NCBI RefSeq assembly: GCF_001645685.2
Contig: NZ_CP017080.1
Span: 2,222,001 to 2,286,000 of the forward strand
Direction of reading: 5' to 3'
DNA length: 64,000 nt
From: Peribacillus muralis
GTDB lineage: Bacteria > Bacillota > Bacilli > Bacillales > DSM-1321
Shown: positions 8,710-17,754 of the stretch, piece after piece
Layout: every line of letters starts with the position of its first letter
Position numbering within the stretch: the first letter of the stretch is position 1
Notes under the pieces: generated by a model
The model's input: only the letters and a program-made list of their open reading frames with translations
Database searches by the model: none
What the model was told of the DNA's origin: nothing
Translations under genes and position numbers: made by a program

Positions 8710-8723
8710 TGTAAGCGATTTCT
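8710..8723. promoter_or_regulatory. Second cre-like site before the GntP gene
   Basis: TGTAAGCGATTTCT matches 13 of 14 positions of TGWNANCGNTNWCA. It lies 19 nt upstream of the permease start. A local site would let CcpA limit uptake separately from the catabolic genes. Confidence 0.45.
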
Positions 8724-8741
8724 TAGGGGCGGGTAGAGCAT

Positions 8742-10067
8742 ATGGAGCTATATTTATTAGGAATCACGCTGATAGCGATCGTCATTGTTATTTTAGGTGT
8801 ATCATGGTGGAAGTGGCATGCATTCATAAGTTTGACTGTAGCCAGTTTATTTTTAGCCGTTTTTTCGGGTCTTCCTATGGACAAGATTGTAGGCGCTTAC
8901 GAAACGGGCGTCGGTGCAGTTCTAGGACACCTTATCGGCATTTTGGCTTTAGGGACGATCTTAGGGAAGATGATGTCCGACTCGGGAGCGGGCATGCAGG
9001 TAGCCGACTTCTTCATTCATAAATTCGGCGTGAAGAATTTGCCATGGGCGATGCTGTTGTCGGGCTTCATCATCGGAATACCGGTATTTTTCGAAGTGGG
9101 TTTAGTCATCTTACTTCCTTTGGTCATTTCCATAAGAAAGTCGACTAAAGTGAATATACTATTAATAGGAATTCCGGTCCTTGCTGGTTTATCGATCGTA
9201 CATGGGCTGGTACCCCCGCATCCGGGAGCCATGACGGCTATCGGGATTTACAATGCTAACATGGGTCATGTTCTTCTTTACTCATTGATCATAGCATTCC
9301 CGACAGCTGTCATTGCCGGTCCTTTATTTGCAAAATGGATTCAAAAACGGGTAGTTCCTGTTGGGGAACCGGAATTGATCCGCGTAGAAACGAAGGCAAA
9401 TACGTTGCCGGGAACAGGAATTTCGTTCTCTATCATCCTTTTGCCTGTATTGCTTATGGTCTTGACGGTGTTGGCGCCTTATCTGCCAATACCAGCCTCC
9501 GGTGAAAAATTCTTATTGTTCATCGGCAGTCCGGTCATTGCCCTATTAATCTCATGTTTTGCAGCTTACTATTTCTTGGGTTATCGGCAAGGTATGGACA
9601 AAGCGCTCATTAAACAATTAACGGAAGAATGCTTATTGCCTTTGGCTTCCATTATATTGATCATTGGTGCGGGTGGGGGCTTCAAGCAAATATTAATTGA
9701 TAGTGGCGTGGGAACCGCCATAGCGTCCATGTCAGAACAGATATCATTATCACCAATCGTGCTTGCATTTCTTGTGGCTGGATTGATCAGGATTGCCACA
9801 GGCTCCGCAACGGTCGCTTTGACCACCGCAGCAGGAATCGTTTCACCTGTCGTTGCAAATATGACGGGTGTAAACCTGGAATTACTCGTCATTGCCACGG
9901 GCGCAGGTTCGCTTATGTTTTCCCATGTTAATGATGCAGGCTTCTGGTTGGTCAAGGAATATATGGGATTAACCGTAAAAGAAACGTTCAAAACATGGAC
10001 AGTCATGGAAACTTTACTTTCCTTTGTGGCTTTCGGCCTTGTATTGATTTTGGATCTATTTGTTTAG
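8742..10067 (+). CDS. GntP-family sugar-acid:H+ symporter
   Basis: This is a polytopic membrane protein of 441 residues with about 12 to 14 hydrophobic segments, typical of the gluconate permease family. Recognisable stretches include HLIGILALGTILGKMMSDSG (about 67-86), GLVPPHPGAMTAIGIY (about 155-170), the second-half motif LIIGAGGGFKQILIDSGVG and ATGSATVALTTAAGI, and the late SHVNDAGFWLVKEY seen in GntP/DsdX members. It should import gluconate or a related acid such as D-glucosaminate in symport with protons. It is the last gene of the operon and is followed by a strong terminator. Confidence 0.85.
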   Translation: MELYLLGITLIAIVIVILGVSWWKWHAFISLTVASLFLAVFSGLPMDKIVGAYETGVGAVLGHLIGILALGTILGKMMSDSGAGMQVADFFIHKFGVKNLPWAMLLSGFIIGIPVFFEVGLVILLPLVISIRKSTKVNILLIGIPVLAGLSIVHGLVPPHPGAMTAIGIYNANMGHVLLYSLIIAFPTAVIAGPLFAKWIQKRVVPVGEPELIRVETKANTLPGTGISFSIILLPVLLMVLTVLAPYLPIPASGEKFLLFIGSPVIALLISCFAAYYFLGYRQGMDKALIKQLTEECLLPLASIILIIGAGGGFKQILIDSGVGTAIASMSEQISLSPIVLAFLVAGLIRIATGSATVALTTAAGIVSPVVANMTGVNLELLVIATGAGSLMFSHVNDAGFWLVKEYMGLTVKETFKTWTVMETLLSFVAFGLVLILDLFV

Positions 10068-10108
10068 GTTCAAGAGTGCCAGTTGAAGTGGATAGATAAC
10101 AATGCTAT

Positions 10109-10155
10109 ACCCCCGTGATGTGTCTAAGGGTCACATATCACCGGGGGTTTTTATA
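10109..10155 (+). terminator. Intrinsic terminator after the sugar-acid operon
   Basis: A long hairpin pairs acccccgtgatgtg with cacatatcaccgggggt (a few bulged bases) and is followed by TTTTTAT. It lies 42 bp after the GntP stop and ends the operon. Confidence 0.8.
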
Positions 10156-10257
10156 TTGTATAAAGGTTCCGTAGGCTTAGTGAAGGAAACGAATGAATAC
10201 GGCTGGCCAGGATGATACAGGAGAAAGGAATAAGGTTCACTCCAATTTTCCTTCGTG

Positions 10258-10440
10258 TCACCCAGAGGTGGTTGGATTTGCTCCTCTAAGGTATAAATCC
10301 TGACAGAGACTTCGATATTGTAAGATTGACAGCTTCCCATTAACATATTCATTTTGAATATAGTCTAACAATTCATTGGCATGATTGGGCTTCCGGCGTT
10401 TTTCCTGAATGTAATGGAGAATTAAAACTTCTATAGTCAC
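10258..10440 (-). CDS. YppF-like small protein
   Basis: A 60-residue protein read leftwards from a GTG at 10440-10438, preceded on its own strand by AAGGTGAG. The sequence H-ANELLDYIQNEYVNGKLSILQYRSL followed by LYLRGANPT resembles the short Bacillus YppF family: a helical NELLD segment, then an YR-L-R-LE-GA tail. No function is established for that family. Neither terminator nor partner gene is close, so it seems to be a single-gene unit. Other small frames on this strand at 10131-10352 and 10537-10722 lack ribosome sites and family features. Confidence 0.6.
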   Translation of the reverse strand: MTIEVLILHYIQEKRRKPNHANELLDYIQNEYVNGKLSILQYRSLCQDLYLRGANPTTSG

Positions 10441-10711
10441 ACACTCACCTTACTTGACAAGTATTTTTTTCATTAACAATATAACATGGCAGTTCAAGGA
10501 ATTATCATTTTTTGAATATTTTAACTATCGACATTTTTATACAAATATAGGAACGGTTTGAAAGGTTTTAGGAATTCTATACGAACGTTGCCGAAAAAAG
10601 CGACTGAGAGAGTAAAAGATAAGCATTTCCCCATAGTCATTCAATGACCAAGAAACAAGCCTATACAGGGCACTGGGAGGATTTTTCCTGACAGGAACTT
10701 GTAGAATGATG

Positions 10712-11623
10712 TTACTTATCAATCGGTCTCGCTTTTAATGGCCACTTCTTGTTCAATTCCCTTATGAAGGTCTTTACATTTTTTTTTTCTTCCATGATGG
10801 GTGAATAAACATAGGAAAGCGTTCTGTTAAAGGACTCATTTTTCAACGGTATGATGGAAAGGATGTTATTTTGGACATCCCGCTCGATGACACTTCGGGA
10901 GAGGAGGGCGAGCCCTGATCCATGTTTGATCAATGTTTCCTTGATTCCTTGATTGCTGCTGATGGTAAGGATGGATTTAATTTTCAGACCATTCGAACGT
11001 ATGACGTGGTTAAGGTATTCACGTGTGCCGGATCCGACTTCCCTTGTTACCCACGCTTTGTCATGCAAATCGGCAATTGCCACATCATCTTGGCAAGCGA
11101 GCTCATGGTCGTTCGATGAAACGATGAATAATTCATCTTGCATAAAGGGATGTACGGAAAGCTCTTTTTCATTCGTTTGCCCTTCAATCAACCCAATGTC
11201 GACTTTATATAACCGGACGGCCTGAACTATTTCTTCGGTGTTTCCGATAACGACTTGAAGCTCAAGTTCTGGATAGTCCTCTTGCAGATCAATGAGCAAG
11301 GAAGGCAATATGTATTCACCAATCGTAAAACTTGCACCTATTTTCAATTCACCCTTGATCGACCTATCATGTTCCTGAATGTCTTGGATCGTCTGTTCAT
11401 AGATAGCGATCATTTGTTTAGCCCGATCGTATAGGATTTCTCCCGTCAAGGTGACCTTCAAAAATTTAGGTGAACGGAGGAATAATTTCGTTTGAAACTC
11501 TTCTTCTAATTTTTTTATGTGCAAACTAACACTTGGTTGTGACATAAGGAGAATTTCGGCTGTTTTTGTAAAATTTTTGACTTCCACAAGCGTCACAAAA
11601 GTTTTTAAAGCATCATAATACAT
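10712..11623 (-). CDS. cysL: LysR-family regulator CysL
   Basis: The protein has 303 residues. The N-terminal LysR helix-turn-helix (about 1-60) reads YYDALKTFVTLVEVKNFTKT then AEILLMSQPSVSLHIKKLEE, and a periplasmic-binding-like effector domain follows. It diverges from cysJI 317 bp away, as in Bacillus subtilis, where CysL activates cysJI and represses itself. The pairing with cysJI is the main reason for naming it CysL; related LysR proteins exist. It would sense a sulfur metabolite, with sulfite or an acetylserine-type signal as possibilities. Confidence 0.8.
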   Translation of the reverse strand: MYYDALKTFVTLVEVKNFTKTAEILLMSQPSVSLHIKKLEEEFQTKLFLRSPKFLKVTLTGEILYDRAKQMIAIYEQTIQDIQEHDRSIKGELKIGASFTIGEYILPSLLIDLQEDYPELELQVVIGNTEEIVQAVRLYKVDIGLIEGQTNEKELSVHPFMQDELFIVSSNDHELACQDDVAIADLHDKAWVTREVGSGTREYLNHVIRSNGLKIKSILTISSNQGIKETLIKHGSGLALLSRSVIERDVQNNILSIIPLKNESFNRTLSYVYSPIMEEKKNVKTFIRELNKKWPLKARPIDK

Positions 11624-11940
11624 CGCAATACTCCCTTTATTATTAATATTCTTAATAGTAGCAATAAATTATATATATTTTACTAATGATGTACCCTCGG
11701 GTAAAGTATTATGAAGAACTTATTTTAGAATTATTGGCTAATCAAGGCCATCATCCTTAATCGTATCATTATTCAGCAAACCAAGAGTACCTGTTCCCTC
11801 CATGAATGAACGGAAATTTCTGAATTTTTTTATAGTTAAAACCGACTTGGTCTATAGGAGTAAAAGAGTTAATTCATTTCATGGAGTGAATGAAATAAAC
11901 AGTCTAAGATAAGTTCATATTCCTTTGTGAGGTGGAAATC
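11624..11940. promoter_or_regulatory. cysL-cysJ divergent regulatory region
   Basis: This 317-bp spacer is AT-rich. Near cysL it contains TATTAATATTCTTAATA-like symmetric AT motifs (about 11640-11658), of the kind LysR proteins bind. Closer to cysJ, TTGGTC at 11847-11852 and TAATTC at 11870-11875 are 17 nt apart and could be the cysJ promoter. A 6-bp inverted repeat (ttcatt 11873-11878, aatgaa 11889-11894) overlaps the start region. No riboswitch or T-box features were recognised. Confidence 0.4.
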
Positions 11941-13755
11941 GTGCAACTTCAGGTAAGTAACAGTCCTTTTAATCAGGAACAGGCAGAGCTTCTGAACAAG
12001 CTCCTGCCCGGCTTGACAGTAAACCAGAAAGTATGGCTGAGCGGTTATTTGACAGCATCTTTGTCAGTTTCCGAATCAATTGCAGCGCTTGAGCCGGTGA
12101 ACGCAGCTCAAACCGATGTCCAGGAAATATCTAAAGAAGTTACGATCCTTTATGGTTCACAGACGGGCAATGCACAAGGGTTGGCCGAGAATGCGGCAAG
12201 AACGTTCAAGGATAAAGGCTTTCAAGTAACGGTATCATCGATGAACGACTATAAGGTGAACAACTTAAAAAAAGTCGAGAATCTCTTAATAGTCGTTAGC
12301 ACACATGGAGAGGGTGACCCACCGGATAACACGATTTCCTTCCACGAGTTTCTACATGGAAGACGGGCAAGCAGGCTTGAAAATCTCCGTTTTTCCGTAT
12401 TGGCGCTTGGTGACAGCTCATATGAATTTTTCTGTGAAACGGGGAAACAATTCGATGCGCGCCTGGAAGAGCTTGGAGGCACGAGGCTTTTCCCGCGAAC
12501 GGATTGCGACCTTGATTACGATGAGCCCGCGGCTGAATGGCTCGAAGGCGTCATTTCCAGCTTAAGCAAAGCGCAAGGAATTTCTGCTGCACCTGTCATT
12601 GAAACGCTGGCACAAACGGCTGAAACTACATATACAAGGACAAATCCGTTTAAAGCGGAAGTGCTGGAAAACATCAATTTGAACGGCAGAGGCTCCAATA
12701 AGGAGACACGCCATGTCGAGTTATCGCTTGAAGGCTCTGGACTTACGTTTCAGCCTGGGGACAGCCTTGGTGTTTATCCGAAGAACGATTCAGCTTTAGT
12801 GGATATGCTCCTTCATGAACTTAATTGGGACCCAGAAGAAATGGTGAAGGTCAATAAGCAGGGAGATCTGCATTCATTCAGGGAATCGCTCATCTCCTGC
12901 TTTGAAATAACCGTTTTAACAAAATCATTGCTAGAGCAAGCGGCGCTGATTTCAGGCAATGACGATCTAAATGCGTTAGTGGCTACAGGAAATGAAGCTA
13001 AACTAAAGGAATATCGCGAAGGCAGAGATTTGCTTGATGTTATCCGTGACTTTGGCTCATGGGGAGAATCGGCACAAGAATTCGTCTCCATCCTCAGGAA
13101 AATGCCAGCCCGCCTTTATTCCATAGCAAATAGCTTAACCGCCTATCCGGATGAAGTGCATTTGACAATCGGAGCGGTTCGCTACGAAAGCCATGGCCGT
13201 GAGCGAAATGGCGTCTGCTCCATTTTATGTGCCGAGCGATTACAACCAGGTGACAGTCTGCCCGTTTACATACAGCATAACCAAAACTTCAAGCAGCCGG
13301 TTGACGCGAATACACCAATAATCATGATTGGTCCAGGGACGGGCGTTGCTCCATTCCGGTCGTTCATACAGGAGCGCGAAGAAACGGAAGCAAGCGGGAA
13401 AACATGGCTCTTTTTCGGTGATCAGCATTTCGTCACGGACTTCCTTTATCAGACGGAATGGCAAAAATGGTTGGAAACTGGAGCATTGACGAAGATGGAT
13501 GTGGCCTTTTCGAGAGACACGAATGAAAAAGTGTATGTACAAAATCGGATGCTCGAGCATAGAGAAGAACTATTTCGTTGGCTGGAGGAGGGAGCTGTGA
13601 TTTATATCTGCGGTGATGAGAAAAACATGGCCCATGACGTCCACCATACGTTGATCGAGATCATTAAAAAAGAGGGCCGGATGAGTCAGGCCGATGCACA
13701 AGCTTATCTGGATGTTATGCAGCAGAATAAACGCTATCAACGCGATGTGTACTGA
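11941..13755 (+). CDS. cysJ: Sulfite reductase [NADPH] flavoprotein subunit
   Basis: This 604-residue diflavin reductase passes electrons from NADPH via FAD and FMN to the hemoprotein CysI for the six-electron reduction of sulfite to sulfide. The N-terminal flavodoxin domain has YGSQTGNAQGLAEN (about residue 70), the FAD-binding motif is RLYSIANS (about 391), and the NADPH site is GPGTGVAPFRSFIQE (about 463). The C-terminus ends YQRDVY, typical of CysJ. GTG 11941 is preferred because GAGGTGG ends 5 nt upstream and the resulting QLQVSNSPFNQEQAELLNKL matches Bacillus CysJ N-termini; an upstream GTG at 11932 overlaps the ribosome site. Confidence 0.93.
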   Translation: MQLQVSNSPFNQEQAELLNKLLPGLTVNQKVWLSGYLTASLSVSESIAALEPVNAAQTDVQEISKEVTILYGSQTGNAQGLAENAARTFKDKGFQVTVSSMNDYKVNNLKKVENLLIVVSTHGEGDPPDNTISFHEFLHGRRASRLENLRFSVLALGDSSYEFFCETGKQFDARLEELGGTRLFPRTDCDLDYDEPAAEWLEGVISSLSKAQGISAAPVIETLAQTAETTYTRTNPFKAEVLENINLNGRGSNKETRHVELSLEGSGLTFQPGDSLGVYPKNDSALVDMLLHELNWDPEEMVKVNKQGDLHSFRESLISCFEITVLTKSLLEQAALISGNDDLNALVATGNEAKLKEYREGRDLLDVIRDFGSWGESAQEFVSILRKMPARLYSIANSLTAYPDEVHLTIGAVRYESHGRERNGVCSILCAERLQPGDSLPVYIQHNQNFKQPVDANTPIIMIGPGTGVAPFRSFIQEREETEASGKTWLFFGDQHFVTDFLYQTEWQKWLETGALTKMDVAFSRDTNEKVYVQNRMLEHREELFRWLEEGAVIYICGDEKNMAHDVHHTLIEIIKKEGRMSQADAQAYLDVMQQNKRYQRDVY

Positions 13756-13782
13756 AACTATCGATGAAAAGGAGATAACAAC

Positions 13783-15501
13783 ATGGTGAACCGACTATTA
13801 AAAGCACCTGAAGGACCGCCGAGTGATGTTGAGCAAATAAAAGATAGAAGCAACTATTTGCGCGGAACACTCGAAGAGGTGATGCAAGATCGCATTAGCG
13901 CGGGCATTCCGGATGATGATAATCGCCTGATGAAGCATCATGGCAGCTATTTGCAGGACGACCGCGATCTGCGCAATGAGCGCCAAAAACAAAAGCTTGA
14001 GCCAGCCTATCAATTCATGCTGCGTGTGCGCATGCCGGGTGGGGTGGCAAAGCCTTCACAATGGCTTGTCATGGATGAACTTGCCCAGAAACATGGAAAC
14101 GGGACCTTGAAATTGACCACAAGACAGACCTTTCAGATGCATGGCATATTGAAATGGAATATGAAAAAAACGATTCAGGAGATTCATGCTTCCATGCTCG
14201 ATACCATCGCCGCATGTGGCGATGTCAATCGGAACGTTATGTGCAATTCGATACCCTTTCAATCTGAAATCCATTCCGAAGTATATGAATGGTCGAAAAA
14301 ATTGAGTGATTATCTATTACCTCGCACAAGGGCGTACCATGAAATATGGCTGGATGAAGAAAAAATTGCGGGGACTCCTGAAGTGGAAGTCGTGGAGCCG
14401 ATGTATGGACCGTTATATTTGCCAAGGAAGTTTAAAATAGGCATTGCTGTACCTCCATCAAATGATATAGATGTGTATTCACAGGATCTGGGCTTCATAG
14501 CGATTGTTGAAAGCGGAAAACTGGTTGGATTCAATGTAGCGATCGGGGGCGGTATGGGAATGACCCATGGTGACAAAGCGACATATCCCCAATTGGCTAA
14601 AGTAATTGGCTTTTGTGAACCGGACCGAATCCTTGATGTCGCGGAAAAAGTCATTACGATTCAGCGTGATTATGGAAACCGTTCGGTCAGGAAAAATGCC
14701 CGGTTCAAATATACCGTTGATCGCCTTGGGCTGGAACCGGTAAAGAATGAATTGGAAAATCGCCTGGGGTGGCACTTGGACGAAGCGAAAGCTTACCATT
14801 TTGATAATAATGGTGACCGCTACGGCTGGGTGAGAGGCTTACAAGGTAAGTGGCATTTTACCCTATTTGTCGAGGGGGGGCGAATTGCCGATTGGAAAGA
14901 GTACAAACTGATGACAGGCATCCGGGAAATTGCAAAGATTCATACAGGTGATTTTCGGCTGACTTCGAATCAAAATCTGATCATTGCCAATGTATCAAGC
15001 CAGAAAAAGAAAAAAATCATTGATTTGCTTGAAACATACGGTTTGACGGATGGGGCCCACCATTCTGCCCTCCGCCGAAGCTCGATAGCTTGTGTGTCAC
15101 TCCCAACATGCGGACTGGCAATGGCGGAAGCGGAACGTTATTTGCCGGTTCTGCTTGATAAAGTGGAAACCATCGTTGATGAAAACGGATTGAGGGATGA
15201 AGAAATCACGATACGAATGACCGGCTGCCCGAACGGCTGTGCCCGCCATGCACTTGGGGAAATCGGTTTTATCGGAAAAGCTCCTGGCAAGTACAATATG
15301 TATCTCGGTGCGGCATTCGATGGTAGCCGGCTGAGTAAAATGTACCGGGAAAATATCGGAGAAGCCGAAATATTGAAAGAGTTGCAAGTCCTGCTCTCCC
15401 GTTTTGCAAAAGAACGGGAGGAAAGAGAGCATTTCGGTGACTTTGTCATCCGTGCCGGAATCATAAAAGAAGTGACCGATGGAACGAATTTTCATGATTG
15501 A
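13783..15501 (+). CDS. cysI: Sulfite reductase [NADPH] hemoprotein beta subunit
   Basis: A 572-residue siroheme and [4Fe-4S] protein that reduces sulfite to sulfide with electrons from CysJ. The four cluster cysteines are in [15 protein letters not shown] (about residue 435) and [14 protein letters not shown] (about 480). Sulfite/siroheme contacts are suggested by [13 protein letters not shown] and NRNVMCNS. It starts 27 bp after cysJ with AAGGAG upstream, so the two form an operon ended by the terminator at 15512-15546. The length matches Bacillus CysI closely. Confidence 0.95.
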   Translation: MVNRLLKAPEGPPSDVEQIKDRSNYLRGTLEEVMQDRISAGIPDDDNRLMKHHGSYLQDDRDLRNERQKQKLEPAYQFMLRVRMPGGVAKPSQWLVMDELAQKHGNGTLKLTTRQTFQMHGILKWNMKKTIQEIHASMLDTIAACGDVNRNVMCNSIPFQSEIHSEVYEWSKKLSDYLLPRTRAYHEIWLDEEKIAGTPEVEVVEPMYGPLYLPRKFKIGIAVPPSNDIDVYSQDLGFIAIVESGKLVGFNVAIGGGMGMTHGDKATYPQLAKVIGFCEPDRILDVAEKVITIQRDYGNRSVRKNARFKYTVDRLGLEPVKNELENRLGWHLDEAKAYHFDNNGDRYGWVRGLQGKWHFTLFVEGGRIADWKEYKLMTGIREIAKIHTGDFRLTSNQNLIIANVSSQKKKKIIDLLETYGLTDGAHHSALRRSSIACVSLPTCGLAMAEAERYLPVLLDKVETIVDENGLRDEEITIRMTGCPNGCARHALGEIGFIGKAPGKYNMYLGAAFDGSRLSKMYRENIGEAEILKELQVLLSRFAKEREEREHFGDFVIRAGIIKEVTDGTNFHD

Positions 15502-15511
15502 TCATTACAAG

Positions 15512-15546
15512 AAACGAGACGGGCTATGAATGCCTGTCTCGTTTTT
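15512..15546. terminator. Terminator between cysI and the convergent ger operon
   Basis: The hairpin aaacgagacgggc / gcctgtctcgttt (one G-U pair) with a 7-nt loop is followed by TTTTT. It ends cysJI and lies 17 bp from the convergent gerC-type gene, so it may serve both strands. Confidence 0.8.
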
Positions 15547-15562
15547 ATATATGTCTGTCCAT

Positions 15563-16648
15563 TTATTCCGAAACACCAGTTTGAAGGATGTCAGCTTTGG
15601 CTTCTACATGAATGTCCATGTTCGGATAAATGCTTTTCCATTGCTTATACGTCATTCTTTTATTTTTGGCGTGGAATTTTTCTTTTAAGCCAATAGGATC
15701 AATGTTACGTTTTTGAAAATCTTTAATGAGCCTGGTTGCTTGTTTCGTTAAATCAGCTTCCATATCTTGCTCGATTTTCTTGATCATTTTTCGATTGGTA
15801 AGATTGTCACTTCTCATGGACTCTTTAATTTGTCCTTTTATCTTGAGCTTTATCGTCATCGAAGGATGGCTCTCTGAGCCTGATATATGGTAACTCGTAC
15901 CACTACGGATACTTTCCACGACAATATCGCTCTTATTCTTATCATCTAATTTAAATTTGTATATACCTCTTCGATGAGATTGAACTAAGGTTTTGAAAAC
16001 GAACATATCTCTAGTATTCACTTTACTGACAATTTTGTTTTCATGAAACAGGGCGACGCCGGAAACAGCCACATCATTACCGCGCTTTTTTATTAAAGGG
16101 AGATAGGCATCACCGCCATTTTCCAAGGAGTTACCTAAAAAAAGATGGAGGTTGGTGTCCGGTCCGTTCCCTGTATCATTTTGTTGATTGATTAAGTTCG
16201 ATAAATAAATCCCGATATTCACATTCGAATTGGATGGCTTTGTACGGATGATATCTTTGACCTTTCCTTCGACGATGACGAGAAGAACCCTGTTACCAAG
16301 CTGAGGCTCACGATATAGATAGTCGGTCAGTTCTGTCATCCCGATTTTATGAACGATTTTTTCACTGAATAAAACGATGCGAGTCTGTCCGAGCAACACC
16401 GTTTTATCTGCTTTTTTTGAAACGGCAGCCTGCACATCACTCGTCGTCGATGAGGTACCGGTCAAGATTTGGTATTTCCCCATTTTATCTTGTTGGAAGA
16501 TAGGGATGACGAACATTCCTTCAATCCTATCATCCTTTATCATATCGTAGCCGATTGCCTGGGACATATTAACCTCGTCGACGACTCGTGGCTGGGCACA
16601 GCTGCAAAGAATGGAAATAGTGAAGAGAACAGGAAGTGATTTTCTCAT
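15563..16648 (-). CDS. Ger(x)C-family spore germination lipoprotein
   Basis: This is the C subunit of a GerA-type germinant receptor, 361 residues. The N-terminal signal MRKSLPVLFTISILCSCAQP has a lipobox-like LCSC with Cys17 as the likely lipidated residue. The family start EVNMSQAIGYDMIKDDRIEG is recognisable, as is the C-terminal domain with a long charged helix (ATRLIKDFQKRNIDPIGL). It is anchored on the outer face of the spore inner membrane. Its ATG overlaps the stop of the B-subunit gene by 4 nt. It is the last gene of a leftward A-B-C operon. Confidence 0.88.
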   Translation of the reverse strand: MRKSLPVLFTISILCSCAQPRVVDEVNMSQAIGYDMIKDDRIEGMFVIPIFQQDKMGKYQILTGTSSTTSDVQAAVSKKADKTVLLGQTRIVLFSEKIVHKIGMTELTDYLYREPQLGNRVLLVIVEGKVKDIIRTKPSNSNVNIGIYLSNLINQQNDTGNGPDTNLHLFLGNSLENGGDAYLPLIKKRGNDVAVSGVALFHENKIVSKVNTRDMFVFKTLVQSHRRGIYKFKLDDKNKSDIVVESIRSGTSYHISGSESHPSMTIKLKIKGQIKESMRSDNLTNRKMIKKIEQDMEADLTKQATRLIKDFQKRNIDPIGLKEKFHAKNKRMTYKQWKSIYPNMDIHVEAKADILQTGVSE

Positions 16649-17736
16649 GAACGATTCCTCTTTTTCTTAAAATAGATGATCACCAAAAGAAGAGGCAGGT
16701 ACGAAATAATGAAGATCACGCCGTAAGGATTGATGATCTGCTTCAAATAATTGATTGAATCCATATCAAAAAAGAAAATGTTGATAATCAGGATGATAAG
16801 GGACATTCCCAATAACGGGTACTTTTGCGGTACATTGAACAATCGCTTGACCCCCCTGCTGGCAGCCCACAAGGAGATGGTCATGTTAGGTATGATGATG
16901 ATTGCCCACCAAGATACATCGATATATTCAAAGCGTTGAATGAAGGGGAATTCAACGATGCTAGTCATGGAGAGTGTCGGCCATATCGTCATGACCAGCT
17001 GTTTCTGTGAATAAAAAACAATTGAAACCACATAAATGAATAAGGTGATCAACGTGGTCGTCAAAGCTCCTCCGTGTGCGTATTTTTGAGAAGCTGCTGC
17101 ATTTTTGATGAAAGGGTAAAACATCAGGATCAATTCAAATCCAATCAAGGTTAATGACGTATTTTTCGTTCCTTCCCATATTTCCAAAATCGAATGATCG
17201 AAAATCGGGAGTAAATTAGTGAATTCGGAGTACTTCATGGCATAGAAAAAAACAAATAAAAGCCAGTAGGTCAACAACATACTTAAAAAGGAAATGCCGG
17301 TAATCGTTCGGAAACCACCTGTATTTATATAGTAAATCAGGATGAGGAAGACGAGAGAAAACGACCAGGCTGGAACTTCTTCAAACATCCAAACATGTAT
17401 CACCTGAATATAGCTGATCATGACCGTCAAACCGAGAACCCAAAAGTAAAAAATGAAAAGCAGACTGATGGATTTCCCGATCCATTTCCCGAAGGCATGA
17501 TGATTTGCGTCAATGATATCCCCTGGCACAAGACTGAAAATCTTATAGATCACCCATATTAGGGAATGGACGATCAATCCGGCCAGGAGTATTGAAATCC
17601 AGCCATCCGTTCCTGTCGACTTTGCCAAAATTCTTTGGAAGCTGAGCACACCAATTCCGGTTTGCATTGAATGCACTAAAAAAAATACATAGAATGGTTG
17701 TATTTTATACTTTTCATTTACATGAGCGTGGGTCAT
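16645..17736 (-). CDS. GerB-type spore germination permease (GerAB/ArcD/ProY family)
   Basis: The protein has 363 residues and about 10 transmembrane segments. It belongs to the amino-acid/polyamine permease-like B subunits of germinant receptors, thought to hold the germinant-binding pocket in the inner spore membrane. Markers are the N-terminal IQPFYVFFLVHSMQTGIGVL and LAKSTGTDGWISILLAGL motifs conserved in GerKB/YndE-like proteins. It lies 18 bp downstream of the A gene and overlaps the C gene by 4 nt, so the three are cotranscribed. Confidence 0.88.
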   Translation of the reverse strand: MTHAHVNEKYKIQPFYVFFLVHSMQTGIGVLSFQRILAKSTGTDGWISILLAGLIVHSLIWVIYKIFSLVPGDIIDANHHAFGKWIGKSISLLFIFYFWVLGLTVMISYIQVIHVWMFEEVPAWSFSLVFLILIYYINTGGFRTITGISFLSMLLTYWLLFVFFYAMKYSEFTNLLPIFDHSILEIWEGTKNTSLTLIGFELILMFYPFIKNAAASQKYAHGGALTTTLITLFIYVVSIVFYSQKQLVMTIWPTLSMTSIVEFPFIQRFEYIDVSWWAIIIIPNMTISLWAASRGVKRLFNVPQKYPLLGMSLIILIINIFFFDMDSINYLKQIINPYGVIFIISYLPLLLVIIYFKKKRNRS

Positions 17737-17754
17737 ATGGAGCCCTCATTAAAT

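Noticed and set aside
10131..10352. Leftward 73-codon frame overlapping the sugar-acid operon terminator
   Set aside because: It overlaps the YppF-like gene and the terminator, and has no ribosome site.
10537..10722. Leftward 61-codon frame after cysL
   Set aside because: It overlaps the cysL end and lacks a ribosome site; composition is that of spacer DNA.
14310..14654. Leftward open frames inside cysI
   Set aside because: Several such frames mirror the strong coding bias of cysI; none has a start signal.
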